A DNA stretch of 64,000 nt from Geobacteraceae bacterium (GCA_021286935.1 JAJTBI010000008.1:1-64000); one strand, 5' to 3'; shown: positions 1 through 10,973, counted from the first letter of the stretch. Numbers and translations are program-made. Notes: generated from the sequence alone by a model not told the origin.

Positions 1-2359
1 GCTCACTACCGTGACCCGCAGGTGCTTGCGGAGCGTGCAGAACAGGGACTTGGCAGCAAGCCGACCGATGTGGAGCTGGAATGTCTGGCCCAGACCTGGT
101 CAGAGCACTGCAAGCACAAGATCTTTAGCGGCACGGTACAGTACGAGGATGAAAACGGCACCAAACAGGAGATCAAGTCCCTGTTCAAGTCGTACATCCA
201 GCGGGTCACCAAAGAGGTGCGCCAAAATATGGGAGACAAGGACTTCTGTCTCTCGGTCTTCAAAGACAACGCCGGGGTGATTACCTTTGATGAAAACAAC
301 TCATTGGTCTTCAAGGTAGAGACCCACAATTCACCGTCTGCCCTTGACCCGTACGGCGGTGCGCTGACCGGTATTGTGGGGGTCAACCGTGACCCGTTCG
401 GCACCGGCCAGGGCTCCAAGCTGATCTTTAATACCGATGTGTTCTGCTTTGCTGACCCGTTCTATGACAAGCCGCTGCCGTCACGCCTGCTGCACCCCCG
501 CCGGATCTTTGAAGGGGTGGTGGAAGGTGTTGAACATGGTGGCAACAAGTCCGGTATTCCTACAGTCAACGGCTCCATCGTATTTGACGAGCGTTTTGCC
601 GGCAAACCGCTGGTATTCTGCGGTACCGCCGGTATGATGCCAGCCAAAGTAAACGGTATTCCAGGCCATGAGAAGAGTATTCAGCCCGGGGATCTGATCG
701 TAATGTCCGGTGGTAGAATCGGCAAGGACGGCATCCACGGCGCCACCTTTTCCTCCGAAGAGCTGAATGAAAATTCACCGGTCACCGCCGTACAGATCGG
801 TGATCCGATTACCCAGAAGCGGATGTTCGACTTCCTGATCCGTGCCCGCGACAAGGGGCTCTACCGCTTCATTACCGACAACGGCGCAGGTGGCCTTTCC
901 TCCTCCATCGGCGAGATGGCCGGTGAATGCAACGGCTGCCGGATGGACCTGGCCAAGGCTCCCCTCAAGTATCCCGGCCTCAATCCCTGGGAGATCCTGA
1001 TCTCCGAGGCCCAGGAACGGATGTCCATGGCGGTACCGCCGGAAAAGCTGGACGAATTCATGGCCATGTCCAAACGGTTCGGGGTGGAATCAACCGTGCT
1101 GGGTGAATTCACCGACAGCGGTACCTTCCATATCCAGTATGGTGACGCAACCGTGGCTTGGCTGCCGATGGAGTTCATGCACGAAGGCCTGCCACCAATG
1201 CAGATCCCGGCCAAGTGGCAGCCACCGGTTAATCCGGAAGCACCGGCACAGCATAAGGACGACTGGACCGCTGACCTGCTGGGACTGCTGGGCCAGCTCA
1301 ACATCTGCTCCAAGGAGTCGGTGGTACGCCGTTACGACCATGAGGTGCAGGGCGGCTCGGTGGTCAAGCCGTTTACCGGCGTAACCAACGATGGTCCTTC
1401 CGATGCGGCGGTGGTCAGACCGATCCTTGATTCCTACAAAGGGGTGGTGGTTTCCCACGGCATCTGCCCCCGCTATTCTGATATTGATGCCTACCACATG
1501 GCCGCCAATGCCCTTGATGAGGCGCTGCGCAACTATGTGGCAGTGGGCGGCAACCCGGAGCACTGGGCCGGTCTGGACAACTTCTGCTGGTGTGATCCCG
1601 GTCTTGTCCGAAAAGACCCCGGACGGCCCCTACAAGATGGCCCAGCTGGTACGGGCCAACCAAGCCTTGCTGGATTACTGCGTGCCGCTCAACCTGCCGC
1701 TGATCTCCGGCAAGGACTCGATGAAAAACGATTTCTACGACGGTTCCACCAAGATCTCGATCCCGCCGACCCTGCTGTTCTCGGTGATCGGTACCATCCC
1801 GGATATCCGCAATGCCGTCACCATGGATTTCAAACGGCCCGGTGACATCATCTGCCTGCTGGGTGCCACCAAAGATGAACTGGGTGGTTCTGAATATCTG
1901 GCCATGCAGGGCTACACCGGCAACAAGGTACCGAAAGTAGATCTGACCTCTGCCCTGGCCCGCTACAAGGCGCTGCATGGGGCGATTATGAGCGGACTGG
2001 TGGCATCCTGCCATGACCTGTCCGATGGCGGCCTGGCAGTGGCCCTGGCTGAATCAGCCTTCTCCGGCGGTTTCGGCTGCCGGGTGGAACTGGGCAATGT
2101 CCGTTTTGAAGGGGACCAGCGCTACCGCAGCGATGAACTGCTGCTGTTCTCTGAATCGGCCTCCCGCCTGCTGGTAACGGTACATCCGGCCCAGTGGTCG
2201 GCCTTTGAAGAGGCTATGGCCGGTACGGTCTTCAGCCAGATCGGCCAGGTAGCAGATACTGACCTGGTCAGCATTGCCGGCCTGGAAGGCAAGACCGTGC
2301 TGCAGAGCAGCCTGGATCAACTGAAAGCGGCCTGGCAACGGCCATTGAAGGAGCTGTAA
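1..2359 (+). CDS. purL: Phosphoribosylformylglycinamidine synthase, PurL subunit (5' partial, with a 1-nt frameshift)
   Basis: This subunit catalyses the ATP-dependent amidation of FGAR to FGAM, the fourth step of purine synthesis, using ammonia from PurQ. The window opens inside the gene. The reading frame starting at base 1 contains the substrate-binding run VETHNSPSALDPYGGALTG and continues to about base 1599. The PurL sequence then continues in the next frame (VLSEKTPDGPYKMAQLVRA) to the TAA at 2357-2359. Removing one G from the CCCGG at 1597-1601 restores one continuous protein. About 780 residues are visible with the N-terminus missing, so this is the long PurL type that works with a separate PurQ. 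Nothing else looks decayed, so a sequencing error or a very recent mutation is likelier than an old pseudogene. purQ follows after 3 nt. Confidence 0.93.
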
Positions 2360-2362
2360 GCA

Positions 2363-3202
2363 ATGAGCATAACCCGCGCGATTGTTATTACCGGTAACGG
2401 CACCAACTGTGAGACGGAAGCGGCCCACGCCTGCAGGCTGGGTGGCTTTGATGAGGCAAAGATTGCCCATATTGCCGAGATCCTGTCCGGCGAGATCAGC
2501 CTGGATGATTATCATTTTCTGAACCTGACCGGTGGTTTTCTGGATGGTGACGATCTGGGCAGCGCCAAGGCCCAGGCCCATCGATTGAAGTACGCTACCG
2601 TTTATGAAACTAGCACTGGAACACCAGAAAAGCTGGTGGAACAGTTCACCCGTTTTATCAATGCCGGCAAACTGGTGCTAGGGGTCTGCAACGGCTTTCA
2701 GTTGATGGTCAAGATGGGGATGCTGCCGGCTCTGGACGGCAACAGCCTGAACCAGACCGTCACCCTCTGCCACAATGATGCCGGACGGTTTCAGGACCGC
2801 TGGTGTTACCTGAAGGCCGATCCTGCCTCTCCCTGCGTCTTCACCAAAGGGATTGAGAAGGGGATCTACCTGCCGGTTCGTCACGGCGAAGGCAAGTTCC
2901 TGACCGATAGCCCCCAGACCCTGGAGCGGCTTGAGGCCGGTCACCTGACGGTACTTAAATATTCTGAAGCTGATTACGCAGAGCCGACTATGGAATTCCC
3001 GGCCAACCCCAACGGATCAACCAATGCCATTGCCGGGCTGTGTGACCCCACCGGCCGCCTGATGGGGCTGATGCCCCACCCTGAGGCCTTTGTGCATTAC
3101 ACCCAGCATCCCCGCTGGACCCGCGAGCAGTTGCCGGAAGATGGTGACGGCCTGATTCTGTACAAAAACGCAGCCGACTTTGTGAGGAAAAACCTGCTAT
3201 GA
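2363..3202 (+). CDS. purQ: Phosphoribosylformylglycinamidine synthase, glutamine amidotransferase subunit PurQ
   Basis: PurQ hydrolyses glutamine and passes ammonia to PurL for FGAM formation. It is a class I (triad) amidotransferase. The nucleophile is Cys109 in GVCNGFQ, and the His-Glu pair is H239 and E241 in MPHPEAF. At 279 residues it is longer than the roughly 225-residue PurQ of the PurS/PurQ/PurL systems, which fits pairing with a long PurL. The ATG lies 3 nt after the purL stop, and the gene ends in an ATGA overlap with purF, so the three are co-translated. Confidence 0.95.
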   Translation: MSITRAIVITGNGTNCETEAAHACRLGGFDEAKIAHIAEILSGEISLDDYHFLNLTGGFLDGDDLGSAKAQAHRLKYATVYETSTGTPEKLVEQFTRFINAGKLVLGVCNGFQLMVKMGMLPALDGNSLNQTVTLCHNDAGRFQDRWCYLKADPASPCVFTKGIEKGIYLPVRHGEGKFLTDSPQTLERLEAGHLTVLKYSEADYAEPTMEFPANPNGSTNAIAGLCDPTGRLMGLMPHPEAFVHYTQHPRWTREQLPEDGDGLILYKNAADFVRKNLL

Positions 3203-4626
3203 AACTCTTCCGCCCTGAAGAAGAATGTGGCGTATTCGGCATCTATGGCCATCCTGAAGCAGCCAACCTGACCTATCTGGGGCTGTACGCCCTGCAGCAT
3301 CGTGGCCAGGAAAGCTGCGGCATTGTCTCCTCCGACGGCACCGGTCTCCATGCCCACAAACGGATGGGGTTGGTGGCCGATGTCTTCGGCAATCAGAAGG
3401 TGTTTGAAAAACTGCCCGGCAAGGCCGCCATCGGCCATGTGCGCTACTCCACTGCCGGGGCCTCGGTGGAAAAAAACGTCCAACCGATCATGGTGGATTA
3501 CTCCCGCGGTTCCATTGCCGTTGCTCACAACGGCAATCTGGTCAACGCCAACCTGCTCAAGGCAGAGCTGGAGGCCTACGGCTCCATCTTCCAGACCACC
3601 ATGGATACCGAGATCATCATCCATCTGCTGGCGATCTCACGCACCCACTCGCTGGTTGAACGGATCGGGGATGCCCTGAACCGGGTCAAAGGCGCCTACT
3701 GTCTGCTGTTCCTGACCGAGTCCCGTATGATCGCCGTGCGTGACCCCCACGGTTTCCGCCCCTTGTGCCTGGGCAAACTGGGAGATGGCTGGGTAGTGGC
3801 CTCGGAGAGCTGCGCCCTGGATCTGATTGAGGCCACCCTTGTACGGGAAGTAGAACCGGGCGAGATGCTGGTATTCACCAAAGATGGCCAGATGCAGTCC
3901 CTGTTCCCGTTCAAGAAGATCGAGCCGTGCCCCTGTGTCTTTGAATTTGTCTATTTTGCCCGGCCAGACTCAAATATCTTCGGCAGAAACGTGTATCAGG
4001 TTCGTAAAGAACTGGGACGACAACTGGCCCGTGAATATCAGGTGGATGCCGATGTGGTGATAGCAGTGCCGGACTCCGGTGTACCGGCAGCCATGGGCTA
4101 TGCCGAGCAGGCAGGCATCCCCTTTGAACTGGGGCTGATCCGCAACCATTATGTGGGCCGTACCTTTATCGAGCCAGCCCAGGCAATCCGCCACTTCGGG
4201 GTCAAGATCAAGCTGAACCCGGTACGGGAGCTGCTGGAAGGAAAGCGGGTGGTGGTCATCGACGACTCGATCGTGCGGGGCACCACCTCGCGCAAGATCG
4301 TTAAGATGGTACGCAATGCCGGGGCAAAAGAGGTGCATATGCGGATCTCCTCCCCTCCCACCAGTTATCCCTGTTTCTACGGCATCGACACACCCAACCG
4401 CAAGGAACTGATCTCATCCTCCCATACCCTGGATGAGATCCGGCGCTATATTACTGCCGACTCGCTGGGCTATCTTTCTGAAGAAGGGTTGATCAAGGCC
4501 ACCGGCCTTAAGCACAGCTTTTGTACTGCCTGTTTTACCGGAGAATACCCGATCAACTTTCCAATGCCATCACAGATTCCCCAAATGGGACTATTTACCA
4601 AAGACGAGGAGTATATTGAGCAATGA
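3199..4626 (+). CDS. purF: Amidophosphoribosyltransferase PurF
   Basis: PurF makes phosphoribosylamine from PRPP and glutamine, the first committed step of purine synthesis. The N-terminus [10 protein letters not shown] implies removal of a nine-residue propeptide to expose the Ntn nucleophile Cys10. The PRPP-binding motif [13 protein letters not shown] sits near residues 351-363. Cysteines in EPCPCVF, SYPCFYG and the C-terminal CTAC pair (C442, C445) match the ligands of the [4Fe-4S] cluster in the Bacillus-type, oxygen-sensitive enzyme, which suits an anaerobe. It overlaps purQ and pyrE by ATGA junctions. Confidence 0.96.
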   Translation: MKLFRPEEECGVFGIYGHPEAANLTYLGLYALQHRGQESCGIVSSDGTGLHAHKRMGLVADVFGNQKVFEKLPGKAAIGHVRYSTAGASVEKNVQPIMVDYSRGSIAVAHNGNLVNANLLKAELEAYGSIFQTTMDTEIIIHLLAISRTHSLVERIGDALNRVKGAYCLLFLTESRMIAVRDPHGFRPLCLGKLGDGWVVASESCALDLIEATLVREVEPGEMLVFTKDGQMQSLFPFKKIEPCPCVFEFVYFARPDSNIFGRNVYQVRKELGRQLAREYQVDADVVIAVPDSGVPAAMGYAEQAGIPFELGLIRNHYVGRTFIEPAQAIRHFGVKIKLNPVRELLEGKRVVVIDDSIVRGTTSRKIVKMVRNAGAKEVHMRISSPPTSYPCFYGIDTPNRKELISSSHTLDEIRRYITADSLGYLSEEGLIKATGLKHSFCTACFTGEYPINFPMPSQIPQMGLFTKDEEYIEQ

Positions 4627-5174
4627 CTGACCGCGAAAAACTGAAAGCAATCATCCTGGAACTATCCTATGAAAAACGTCTGGTAACCCTGGCTTCCGGC
4701 CGCCAGAGCGACTTCTACTTTGATGGCAAACAGACCACCCTGCATGCCGAAGGTGGCCTGCTGGTGGGCAAACTGTTCTACGAAGCGATCAAGGATGTAC
4801 CGGGCGTACAGGCCGTGGGCGGCATCACCCTGGGTGCTGATCCGATCGCCACTGCCACCTCCATTGCCGCCTGCCTGGACGGCAAACCGCTGCACGCCTT
4901 TATTATCCGCAAAGAGCCCAAGGGACACGGCACCGGCCAATGGCTGGAGGGTCGTAAAAACCTGCCCCCCGGCACCAAGGTGGTGATCGTGGAGGATGTG
5001 GTCACCACCGGCGGTTCCTCCATGAAGGCGGTTAACCGCGCCAAGGAGGAAGGTCTGGATGTGCTGGGGATCGTCTCGCTGGTGGACCGCGAAGAGGGCG
5101 GCCGCGAGAACATTGAAGCCGAAGGCTACTGGCTGAAGGCGATCTTTACCAAATCACAATTAGTCGGTGCATGA
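4623..5174 (+). CDS. pyrE: Orotate phosphoribosyltransferase
   Basis: This enzyme converts orotate and PRPP to orotidine 5'-monophosphate in pyrimidine synthesis. The type I PRPP-binding signature [13 protein letters not shown] is present near residues 120-132, and the length (183 residues) is normal for the compact PyrE class. The ATG overlaps the purF stop. This places a pyrimidine gene in the purine operon, so both drains on PRPP would be co-expressed. Confidence 0.93.
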   Translation: MTDREKLKAIILELSYEKRLVTLASGRQSDFYFDGKQTTLHAEGGLLVGKLFYEAIKDVPGVQAVGGITLGADPIATATSIAACLDGKPLHAFIIRKEPKGHGTGQWLEGRKNLPPGTKVVIVEDVVTTGGSSMKAVNRAKEEGLDVLGIVSLVDREEGGRENIEAEGYWLKAIFTKSQLVGA

Positions 5175-5920
5175 GCTTAAAGCAACGACTTGACAGACTG
5201 ATGGTTGAAAAAGGCCTGGCCCCTTCCCGCGAGAAGGCCCAGGCCTTGATTATGGCCGGTCAGGTGGTAGTAGGTGACCATGCTGCGGAAAAGGCCGGTC
5301 AACAGGTACTACCTGATGTAGAGATCAGGATCAAAGGCGAAGTCCTGCCCTATGTCAGTCGTGGTGGCCTGAAGCTGGCACAAGGTCTGGATACCTTTGG
5401 GGTTGATCCGGCTGGACGGATTGCCATTGATGTTGGGGCTTCCACCGGCGGATTTACTGATTGTCTGTTGCAACGTGGCGCGACCCGGGTTTATGCGGTA
5501 GACGTGGGCTATGGCCAGTTGGCCTGGAAGCTGCGGGAGGATGCACGGGTGGTGGTGATGGAAAAGACCAATATCCGTCACCTGCAGCCTGAGCAGCTTG
5601 ATCCACTGCCAGACCTGGCGGTAATCGATGCCTCGTTCATCTCCCTCAATCTGGTACTGCCCCCTACCCTCGCGCTGTTAAAACGACCGGCCGAGGTGGT
5701 GGCGTTGGTAAAACCCCAGTTTGAGGTAGGTAAAGGTGCTGTTGGCAAAGGTGGCATTGTGCGGGATCCCAAACTGCACGAAGAGGTCTTGGCCAGCATG
5801 GAACGCCTTGCGGCAGAACTGGGAGCTGAGCTGCTTGGGATCTGTGATTCGCCGATTACCGGCGCTGACGGCAACCGTGAGTTTCTGATGGGATTACGTA
5901 TAACAGGAGCAACACCATGA
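5171..5920 (+). CDS. tlyA: TlyA-family rRNA 2'-O-ribose methyltransferase
   Basis: This is an S4-domain RNA-binding protein (residues about 6-65, with [20 protein letters not shown]) fused to an FtsJ-like SAM methyltransferase. The SAM motif [13 protein letters not shown] lies near residue 85. TlyA proteins methylate cytidines in 16S and/or 23S rRNA and are often mislabelled hemolysins. The length of 249 residues is normal. It overlaps pyrE (ATGA) and the following HIT gene (ATGA), so it sits in the same operon. Its substrate cannot be read from the sequence. Confidence 0.88.
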   Translation: MSLKQRLDRLMVEKGLAPSREKAQALIMAGQVVVGDHAAEKAGQQVLPDVEIRIKGEVLPYVSRGGLKLAQGLDTFGVDPAGRIAIDVGASTGGFTDCLLQRGATRVYAVDVGYGQLAWKLREDARVVVMEKTNIRHLQPEQLDPLPDLAVIDASFISLNLVLPPTLALLKRPAEVVALVKPQFEVGKGAVGKGGIVRDPKLHEEVLASMERLAAELGAELLGICDSPITGADGNREFLMGLRITGATP

Positions 5921-6261
5921 GTGATTGTTTGTTCTGCAAGATTATCGCCGGTGAGATTCCGGCAAAAAAAGTGTATGAAGACGATCTTATGGTGGCTATT
6001 GAAGATATCGCCCCCAAAGCGCCACTGCACCTGTTGTTGCTGCCCAAACGGCACTTCAGCAACTGCCTGGATATGGCAGAACAGGATGAAGCGGTTGTCG
6101 GTCATCTATTCCGTGTAGCTGGTCAACTGGCCCACGAACGGGGGCTGTCCGAAGGCGGCTTCCGGCTGGTACAAAACAATGGCGCCGATGCCGGGCAGAC
6201 GGTGTTTCACCTGCATATTCACCTGCTGGCAGGGCGAGAGCTGCAATGGCCTCCGGGTTAG
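5917..6261 (+). CDS. HIT-family nucleotide-binding protein (HINT-like)
   Basis: This is a histidine-triad hydrolase of 114 residues. The triad HLHIH (H98, H100, H102) is near the C-terminus and the N-terminus [12 protein letters not shown] is typical of HINT purine nucleoside phosphoramidases. The conserved zinc-type cysteines C4 and C7 are present. It is the last gene of the pur operon, entered by ATGA overlap with tlyA, and ends with TAG at the exact left edge of an intercistronic structured element. Confidence 0.93.
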   Translation: MSDCLFCKIIAGEIPAKKVYEDDLMVAIEDIAPKAPLHLLLLPKRHFSNCLDMAEQDEAVVGHLFRVAGQLAHERGLSEGGFRLVQNNGADAGQTVFHLHIHLLAGRELQWPPG

Positions 6262-6262
6262 T

Positions 6263-6384
6263 GTGATGATCTTTTCCCGCCCTGAGCGCAGCACGCCTCG
6301 CAATGACTTGTGCGACGTACCAATGTGTACGCCTCCGCGCCATTGCTTGCGTGCCGCACTCAAGAGCGAAAATATCCTCATCAC
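6263..6384 (+). repeat. Intercistronic palindromic element, copy A
   Basis: This 122-bp imperfect palindrome lies between the HIT gene and the next small gene. The outer arms (GTGATGATCTTTTCCCG at the left, and the matching right arm ending ATCCTCATCAC) pair with each other. The centre carries CTTGTGC (6307-6313), CGTAC, a 6-nt loop, then GTACGC followed by CTCCGCGC (to 6340). The same core recurs in copies B, C and D with different arms. It starts one nucleotide after the TAG stop of the upstream gene. It has no terminal T run, so it is not an ordinary intrinsic terminator. Confidence 0.85.
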
Positions 6385-6411
6385 CGCTGATACTGTGAAA
6401 GTGAGAGGCGT

Positions 6412-6603
6412 GTGAAAGCGACCCCTTCAAAAAAACTGAAAAGTAGCGACCCGCCGAATAAGCTCTGCGTTCGCTGCCGACGTGCCTGCAAGCAGCCAGA
6501 ATTTGCCGTGGTCTCATCCTGCCCCCGCTACTACCCGATCCGAAAAAAACAGCTGGTGGTGAAGGAGTGGAAACAGCAGGAGCTGTTCGGCGATGCCCAG
6601 TAA
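6412..6603 (+). CDS. Small Cys-rich protein of unknown function
   Basis: This reading frame has 63 codons with a GTG start and a GAGAGG sequence just upstream. It carries CVRCRRAC followed by SSCPRYY, a CxxC...C...C arrangement that could bind zinc or iron. The rest is strongly basic. It overlaps the start of the following ferredoxin by 11 nt, which suggests co-translation and perhaps a shared redox role. I do not recognise a named family. Confidence 0.6.
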   Translation: MKATPSKKLKSSDPPNKLCVRCRRACKQPEFAVVSSCPRYYPIRKKQLVVKEWKQQELFGDAQ

Positions 6604-6922
6604 CCTCTCTAAGGAGCTGTATTCGGCTGTAGAGGCAGGCGGCGAGGAACAAGCGACGCAGGCGTATATGGCAATACGTCGAGGAGCTCGTGACGCGGCC
6701 AACGAACCTATACAGCCGAAGGTAGCTCCGTTCATCGATACCAAGCGCTGCTCCGGCTGTGGCCGTTGCGTAGCAGCCTGCCCGGAGCGGATCATCACCC
6801 TGGAAACAGAAAACCACCGCAAACATGCTATCATAACTGAACCCCAGCAATGCAGTAACTGTGGTGCCTGCGTCACTGCCTGCCCGATTGAGGCCATCTC
6901 CTCCGTCCCTTTTTCCCCTTGA
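6593..6922 (+). CDS. 2[4Fe-4S] ferredoxin-type protein
   Basis: This is a small electron carrier with two complete cluster motifs, CSGCGRCVAACP and CSNCGACVTACP. They lie in the C-terminal 60 residues of a 109-residue frame. The ATG at 6593 has an AGGAG 8 nt upstream and overlaps the preceding gene. Residues about 8-46 are encoded by a palindromic element (6613-6729), so this N-terminal segment is probably not part of the ancestral protein. Translation from a later start is possible, but no in-frame ATG lies after the repeat and before the first cluster motif. Confidence 0.8.
   Translation: MPSNLSKELYSAVEAGGEEQATQAYMAIRRGARDAANEPIQPKVAPFIDTKRCSGCGRCVAACPERIITLETENHRKHAIITEPQQCSNCGACVTACPIEAISSVPFSP
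6613..6729 (-). repeat. Diverged palindromic element (copy F) inside the ferredoxin reading frame
   Basis: This 117-bp inverted repeat has the left arm GGAGCTGTATTCGGCTGTA. It pairs with the right arm (on the opposite strand GGAGCTACCTTCGGCTGTA). The centre on the minus strand reads CGACGTA, a short loop, then TACGCCTGCGTCGC. This resembles the core of copies A-D in the opposite orientation. The whole element is open in the ferredoxin frame. Confidence 0.7.
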
Positions 6923-6947
6923 TTTCCCTACTGATGTTGTGATAAAA
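6919..6947 (+). promoter_or_regulatory. Possible sigma-70 promoter for rpsB
   Basis: TTGATT at 6919-6924 is followed after 16-17 nt by GATAAA/ATAAAA at 6941-6947. An untranslated leader of about 100 nt would precede rpsB. The -10 element is weak, so this is tentative. Confidence 0.35.
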
Positions 6948-7051
6948 AATAACGCTTTTCAATTCACACGCCCCAGATAAAACCGGCGGTGTCCCTTTTG
7001 TGACGTGCGGGGATTCAAACGGGGCGGAGGAAAAACCAAAGGAGAAACACC

Positions 7052-7825
7052 ATGTCAAGTATCAGCATGAAGGAACTGCTGGAGGCCGGCGTCCATTTCG
7101 GCCACCAGACCAAGCGTTGGAACCCCAAGATGAAGCCCTATATTTTCGGGGCACGCAACGGCATCTACATCATCGACCTGCAGAAAACCGTCCGCTACTT
7201 CAAATCCGCTTACAATTTTGTCAAGGAATCTGCTGAGCAGGGTAATACCGTTCTGTTCGTTGGCACCAAGAAGCAGGCCCAGGACTCGGTTGCTGAAGAG
7301 GCAACCCGTTGTGGTCAGTACTACGTTAACCAGCGTTGGCTGGGTGGCATGCTGACCAACTTCTCCACCGTCAAGCAGAGCATTGAGCGGCTGAAGAAGC
7401 TGGATGCCATGTTTGAAGACGGCACCATTGAGGCCTACACCAAGAAGGAAGCGCTCAAGATGGACAAAGAGCGTGAAAAACTTGAAAAAGTACTGGGCGG
7501 CATTAAAAACATGCACAAACTGCCCGGTATGATGTTTGTTATTGACCCCAAGAACGAAGAAATTGCTGTTCAGGAAGCTCAGAAACTGGGCATTCCTGTT
7601 GTTGCCATCGTTGACACCAACTGTGACCCGGACGTAATTGACTATGTCATTCCCGGTAACGACGACGCCATCCGCGCCATCCGTCTGCTGACTGCCAAGA
7701 TCGCTGACGCCGTTCAGGAAGGCAATGATGCACGCAATGCCAGCCTGCAGAGCGATGCTGAAGGCTCCGACGAACTTGAAGCCGCTATGGGTGACGACGT
7801 TGTCTGCGAAGCTTCCGCTGACTAG
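7052..7825 (+). CDS. rpsB: 30S ribosomal protein S2
   Basis: S2 is a small-subunit ribosomal protein that assembles late and contacts S1. The N-terminus [24 protein letters not shown] and the run [18 protein letters not shown] are diagnostic. The length (257 residues) is standard with an acidic tail. An AAAGGAG sits 7 nt before the ATG. It heads the conserved order rpsB-tsf-pyrH-frr, and the leader of about 100 nt could hold an S2 autoregulatory site, although I cannot draw a convincing structure. Confidence 0.98.
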   Translation: MSSISMKELLEAGVHFGHQTKRWNPKMKPYIFGARNGIYIIDLQKTVRYFKSAYNFVKESAEQGNTVLFVGTKKQAQDSVAEEATRCGQYYVNQRWLGGMLTNFSTVKQSIERLKKLDAMFEDGTIEAYTKKEALKMDKEREKLEKVLGGIKNMHKLPGMMFVIDPKNEEIAVQEAQKLGIPVVAIVDTNCDPDVIDYVIPGNDDAIRAIRLLTAKIADAVQEGNDARNASLQSDAEGSDELEAAMGDDVVCEASAD

Positions 7826-7861
7826 TTCCAAATTCAGCATTACCTAAAGAAAACAACAAAC

Positions 7862-7886
7862 GACCACGTAGATGTGGTCCGGAGGA
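7862..7886 (+). promoter_or_regulatory. Hairpin directly before the tsf ribosome-binding site
   Basis: GACCAC (7862-7867) and GTGGTC (7874-7879) form a perfect 6-bp stem with a 6-nt loop. It ends 1 nt before the GGAGGA Shine-Dalgarno of tsf. It could modulate tsf initiation or mark an mRNA processing point. Function is inferred only from position. Confidence 0.3.
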
Positions 7887-7894
7887 TAGAAATA

Positions 7895-8830
7895 ATGGCT
7901 ATTACCGCAGCACAAATCAATGAACTGAGAAAAGCTACCGGCGCCGGGATGCTGGATTGCAAAAAGGCCCTGGAAGAGGTTGGCGGCGATATGGAGCAGG
8001 CTGTTGACTACCTGCGTAAAAAAGGCCTAGCTGCCGCTTCCAAGAAGGCCGGTCGTGCCGCAACCGAAGGTATGGTTGCAGCCGCAGTAACCGCCAATGG
8101 CAATGCCGGTGTGCTGGTTGAGATCAACAGTGAGACCGACTTTGTTGCCAAGAACGATAAGTTTCAGGATTTTGTGAAGCAGATTGCTGACCATGTCCTG
8201 CAGAAAAACCCGGCCAACATTGAAGAACTGATGGCACAACCGTTTGTTGGCGATGCATCCAAGACAATACAAACACTGCTGAATGAGGCAATTTCCGTCA
8301 TCGGCGAGAATATGCAGATCCGTCGTTTTGTCAGCTACAACGCTGAGGGCGGCGCAGTTGGCACCTATATCCACGCTGGTGGCAAGATCGGTGTGCTGGT
8401 AGAGGCATCCTGTGACAAGGCAGATGTCTGCAGCAGTGAGGCCTTTGCCACGGTGCTGAAGGATGTGGCCATGCATACCGCTGCAGCCTCCCCCCAGTTC
8501 CTCTGCCGTGAAGATGTTGCTGCTGACGTTCTGGAGCGTGAAAAAGAGATCTATCGCGCCAAGGCACGGGAAACCGGCAAGCCGGACAACATCATCGAGA
8601 AGATCATCGGTGGTCAGATCAACAAGTTCTACGGCGACATCTGCCTGCTGGAGCAGGTCTATGTCAAGGATACCGACAAGACCGTGCAGCAGTACATTGA
8701 TGCCAGCGCCAAGCAACTGGGCTGCTCAATCGCCCTGAAGCGCTTTACCAAGTTTGTACTGGGTGAAGGGCTTGAAAAGAAGGAATCGGACTTTGCCGCC
8801 GAGGTGGCGGCAGCGGCCGGACTGAAATAA
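7895..8830 (+). CDS. tsf: Elongation factor Ts
   Basis: EF-Ts is the guanine-nucleotide exchange factor that regenerates EF-Tu-GTP. The N-terminal UBA-like segment ([26 protein letters not shown]) and the core motif [13 protein letters not shown] are clear. The ATG at 7895 is chosen over an upstream in-frame GTG because GGAGGA lies 8 nt before it. The product has 311 residues, the long form with two core subdomains. An intrinsic terminator follows at once. Confidence 0.97.
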   Translation: MAITAAQINELRKATGAGMLDCKKALEEVGGDMEQAVDYLRKKGLAAASKKAGRAATEGMVAAAVTANGNAGVLVEINSETDFVAKNDKFQDFVKQIADHVLQKNPANIEELMAQPFVGDASKTIQTLLNEAISVIGENMQIRRFVSYNAEGGAVGTYIHAGGKIGVLVEASCDKADVCSSEAFATVLKDVAMHTAAASPQFLCREDVAADVLEREKEIYRAKARETGKPDNIIEKIIGGQINKFYGDICLLEQVYVKDTDKTVQQYIDASAKQLGCSIALKRFTKFVLGEGLEKKESDFAAEVAAAAGLK

Positions 8831-8839
8831 GACTGAAAG

Positions 8840-8864
8840 CGCCGGCCTTCACAGCCGGCGTTTT
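8840..8864 (+). terminator. Intrinsic terminator after tsf
   Basis: A 7-bp GC stem (CGCCGGC / GCCGGCG) with a 7-nt loop is followed by TTTT. It separates rpsB-tsf from pyrH. Confidence 0.85.
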
Positions 8865-8889
8865 CGTATCAACACAGATCAACTCTTGA

Positions 8890-9669
<780 letters not shown>

Positions 9670-9671
9670 CC

Positions 9672-10229
9672 ATGTACAAATCAGTCATAACAGATATGAA
9701 AGCCCACATGGAGAAGAGCGTCGAGGATCTGCGCAAGGAATATCAGCGTATCCGTACCGGCCGTGCCAGCACCTCTCTCCTTGACGAAGTTAAAGTAGAC
9801 TATTACGGCAATCCTTCTTCCCTGTCACAGGTAGCAACACTGGCTGTGCCGGAGCCACGTACCATCACCATCACCCCCTGGGAATCAAAGATGATCGGGC
9901 CGATTGAAAAGGCAATCCTGAATGCTAATCTGGGCCTGACCCCTGGTAACGACGGCAAGCTGATCCGCCTGAATCTGCCTCCTTTGACTGAAGAACGCCG
10001 TAAAGAGATCGTCAAAGGGATGAAAAAAATGGATGAAGACCATAAGGTTGCTGTCCGCAACATCCGTCGCAAGGCGATTGACGACCTAAAAAAGCAGGAA
10101 AAAGACAAAACCATCACGGAAGATGAACTGAAGAAGGCTGAAAAAGAAGTGCAGACCGTTACTGACAGTATCATTGCAAAGCTGGATGAAATCCTGGCCC
10201 ATAAAGAAAAAGAGGTTATGGAAGTCTGA
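9672..10229 (+). CDS. frr: Ribosome recycling factor
   Basis: With EF-G, this factor splits post-termination ribosomes. The 185-residue length is canonical, as are RKEYQRIRTGRAS, the PEPRTITITPWE segment and the helical EERRKEIVKGMKKMDEDHKVAVRNIRR region. Start and stop are tightly packed against pyrH and uppS. Confidence 0.97.
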   Translation: MYKSVITDMKAHMEKSVEDLRKEYQRIRTGRASTSLLDEVKVDYYGNPSSLSQVATLAVPEPRTITITPWESKMIGPIEKAILNANLGLTPGNDGKLIRLNLPPLTEERRKEIVKGMKKMDEDHKVAVRNIRRKAIDDLKKQEKDKTITEDELKKAEKEVQTVTDSIIAKLDEILAHKEKEVMEV

Positions 10230-10230
10230 C

Positions 10231-10971
10231 ATGACCGAGCTGGATCCGACAAAAATGCCTCGCCATCTGGCGATTATTATGGATGGTAACGGACGCTGGG
10301 CCCAGCAACGGATGTTGAAGCGGATTGTCGGCCACCAACGTGGCGCTGAAACGGTGCAGATGGTGGTTGATCAGGCATCAAGCCTGGGTATCGGTTACCT
10401 GACCCTGTTTGCTTTCTCCTCAGAAAACTGGTCCCGCCCTAAGCTTGAGGTGCAGGCGTTGATGGCACTGCTTAAGAAGTATGTCCGCAACGAACTGCGC
10501 CGGATGCTGAAAAACAATATTCGTTTCAACGTCATCGGCAATCGGGCTGACCTCCCTAAAGAGGTTAATGATATCCTGGATGACGCCCTGCAGCAGACCG
10601 CAGCCAACACCGGCATGGTGCTGACTCTGGCCCTTTCCTATGGCGGGCGCCAGGAAATTATCAGGGCGGCGGCAAAAATTGCACAACAGGTCCAGGATGG
10701 TACACTGCAGCCGGATCAGATCACTGAATCGCTTTTCAGCCAGTATCTGGATACTGCCGACCTGCCGGACCCGGACCTGCTGATCCGCACCAGCGGTGAA
10801 ATGAGGATCAGTAACTTTCTGTTGTGGCAACTGGCCTATGCAGAGTTGTATTTCACTGATATCAACTGGCCTGACCTGACCATTAACGCGCTGCACGCTG
10901 CGCTGGCCGATTTCCAGGCCCGTGAACGCCGTTTTGGCAAGACCAGCGCACAGCTCGTTCAAAGGAGCTGA
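10231..10971 (+). CDS. uppS: Isoprenyl transferase (undecaprenyl diphosphate synthase)
   Basis: UppS condenses eight isopentenyl diphosphates with farnesyl diphosphate in cis to make the C55 carrier lipid for peptidoglycan and O-glycan assembly. HLAIIMDGNGRWAQQR carries the catalytic Asp18. The motif DLLIRTSGEMRISNFLLWQ is also present. The ATG is 1 nt after the frr stop and gives the usual length of about 246 residues. An open frame continues further upstream but lies inside frr. Confidence 0.96.
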   Translation: MTELDPTKMPRHLAIIMDGNGRWAQQRMLKRIVGHQRGAETVQMVVDQASSLGIGYLTLFAFSSENWSRPKLEVQALMALLKKYVRNELRRMLKNNIRFNVIGNRADLPKEVNDILDDALQQTAANTGMVLTLALSYGGRQEIIRAAAKIAQQVQDGTLQPDQITESLFSQYLDTADLPDPDLLIRTSGEMRISNFLLWQLAYAELYFTDINWPDLTINALHAALADFQARERRFGKTSAQLVQRS

Positions 10972-10973
10972 CT

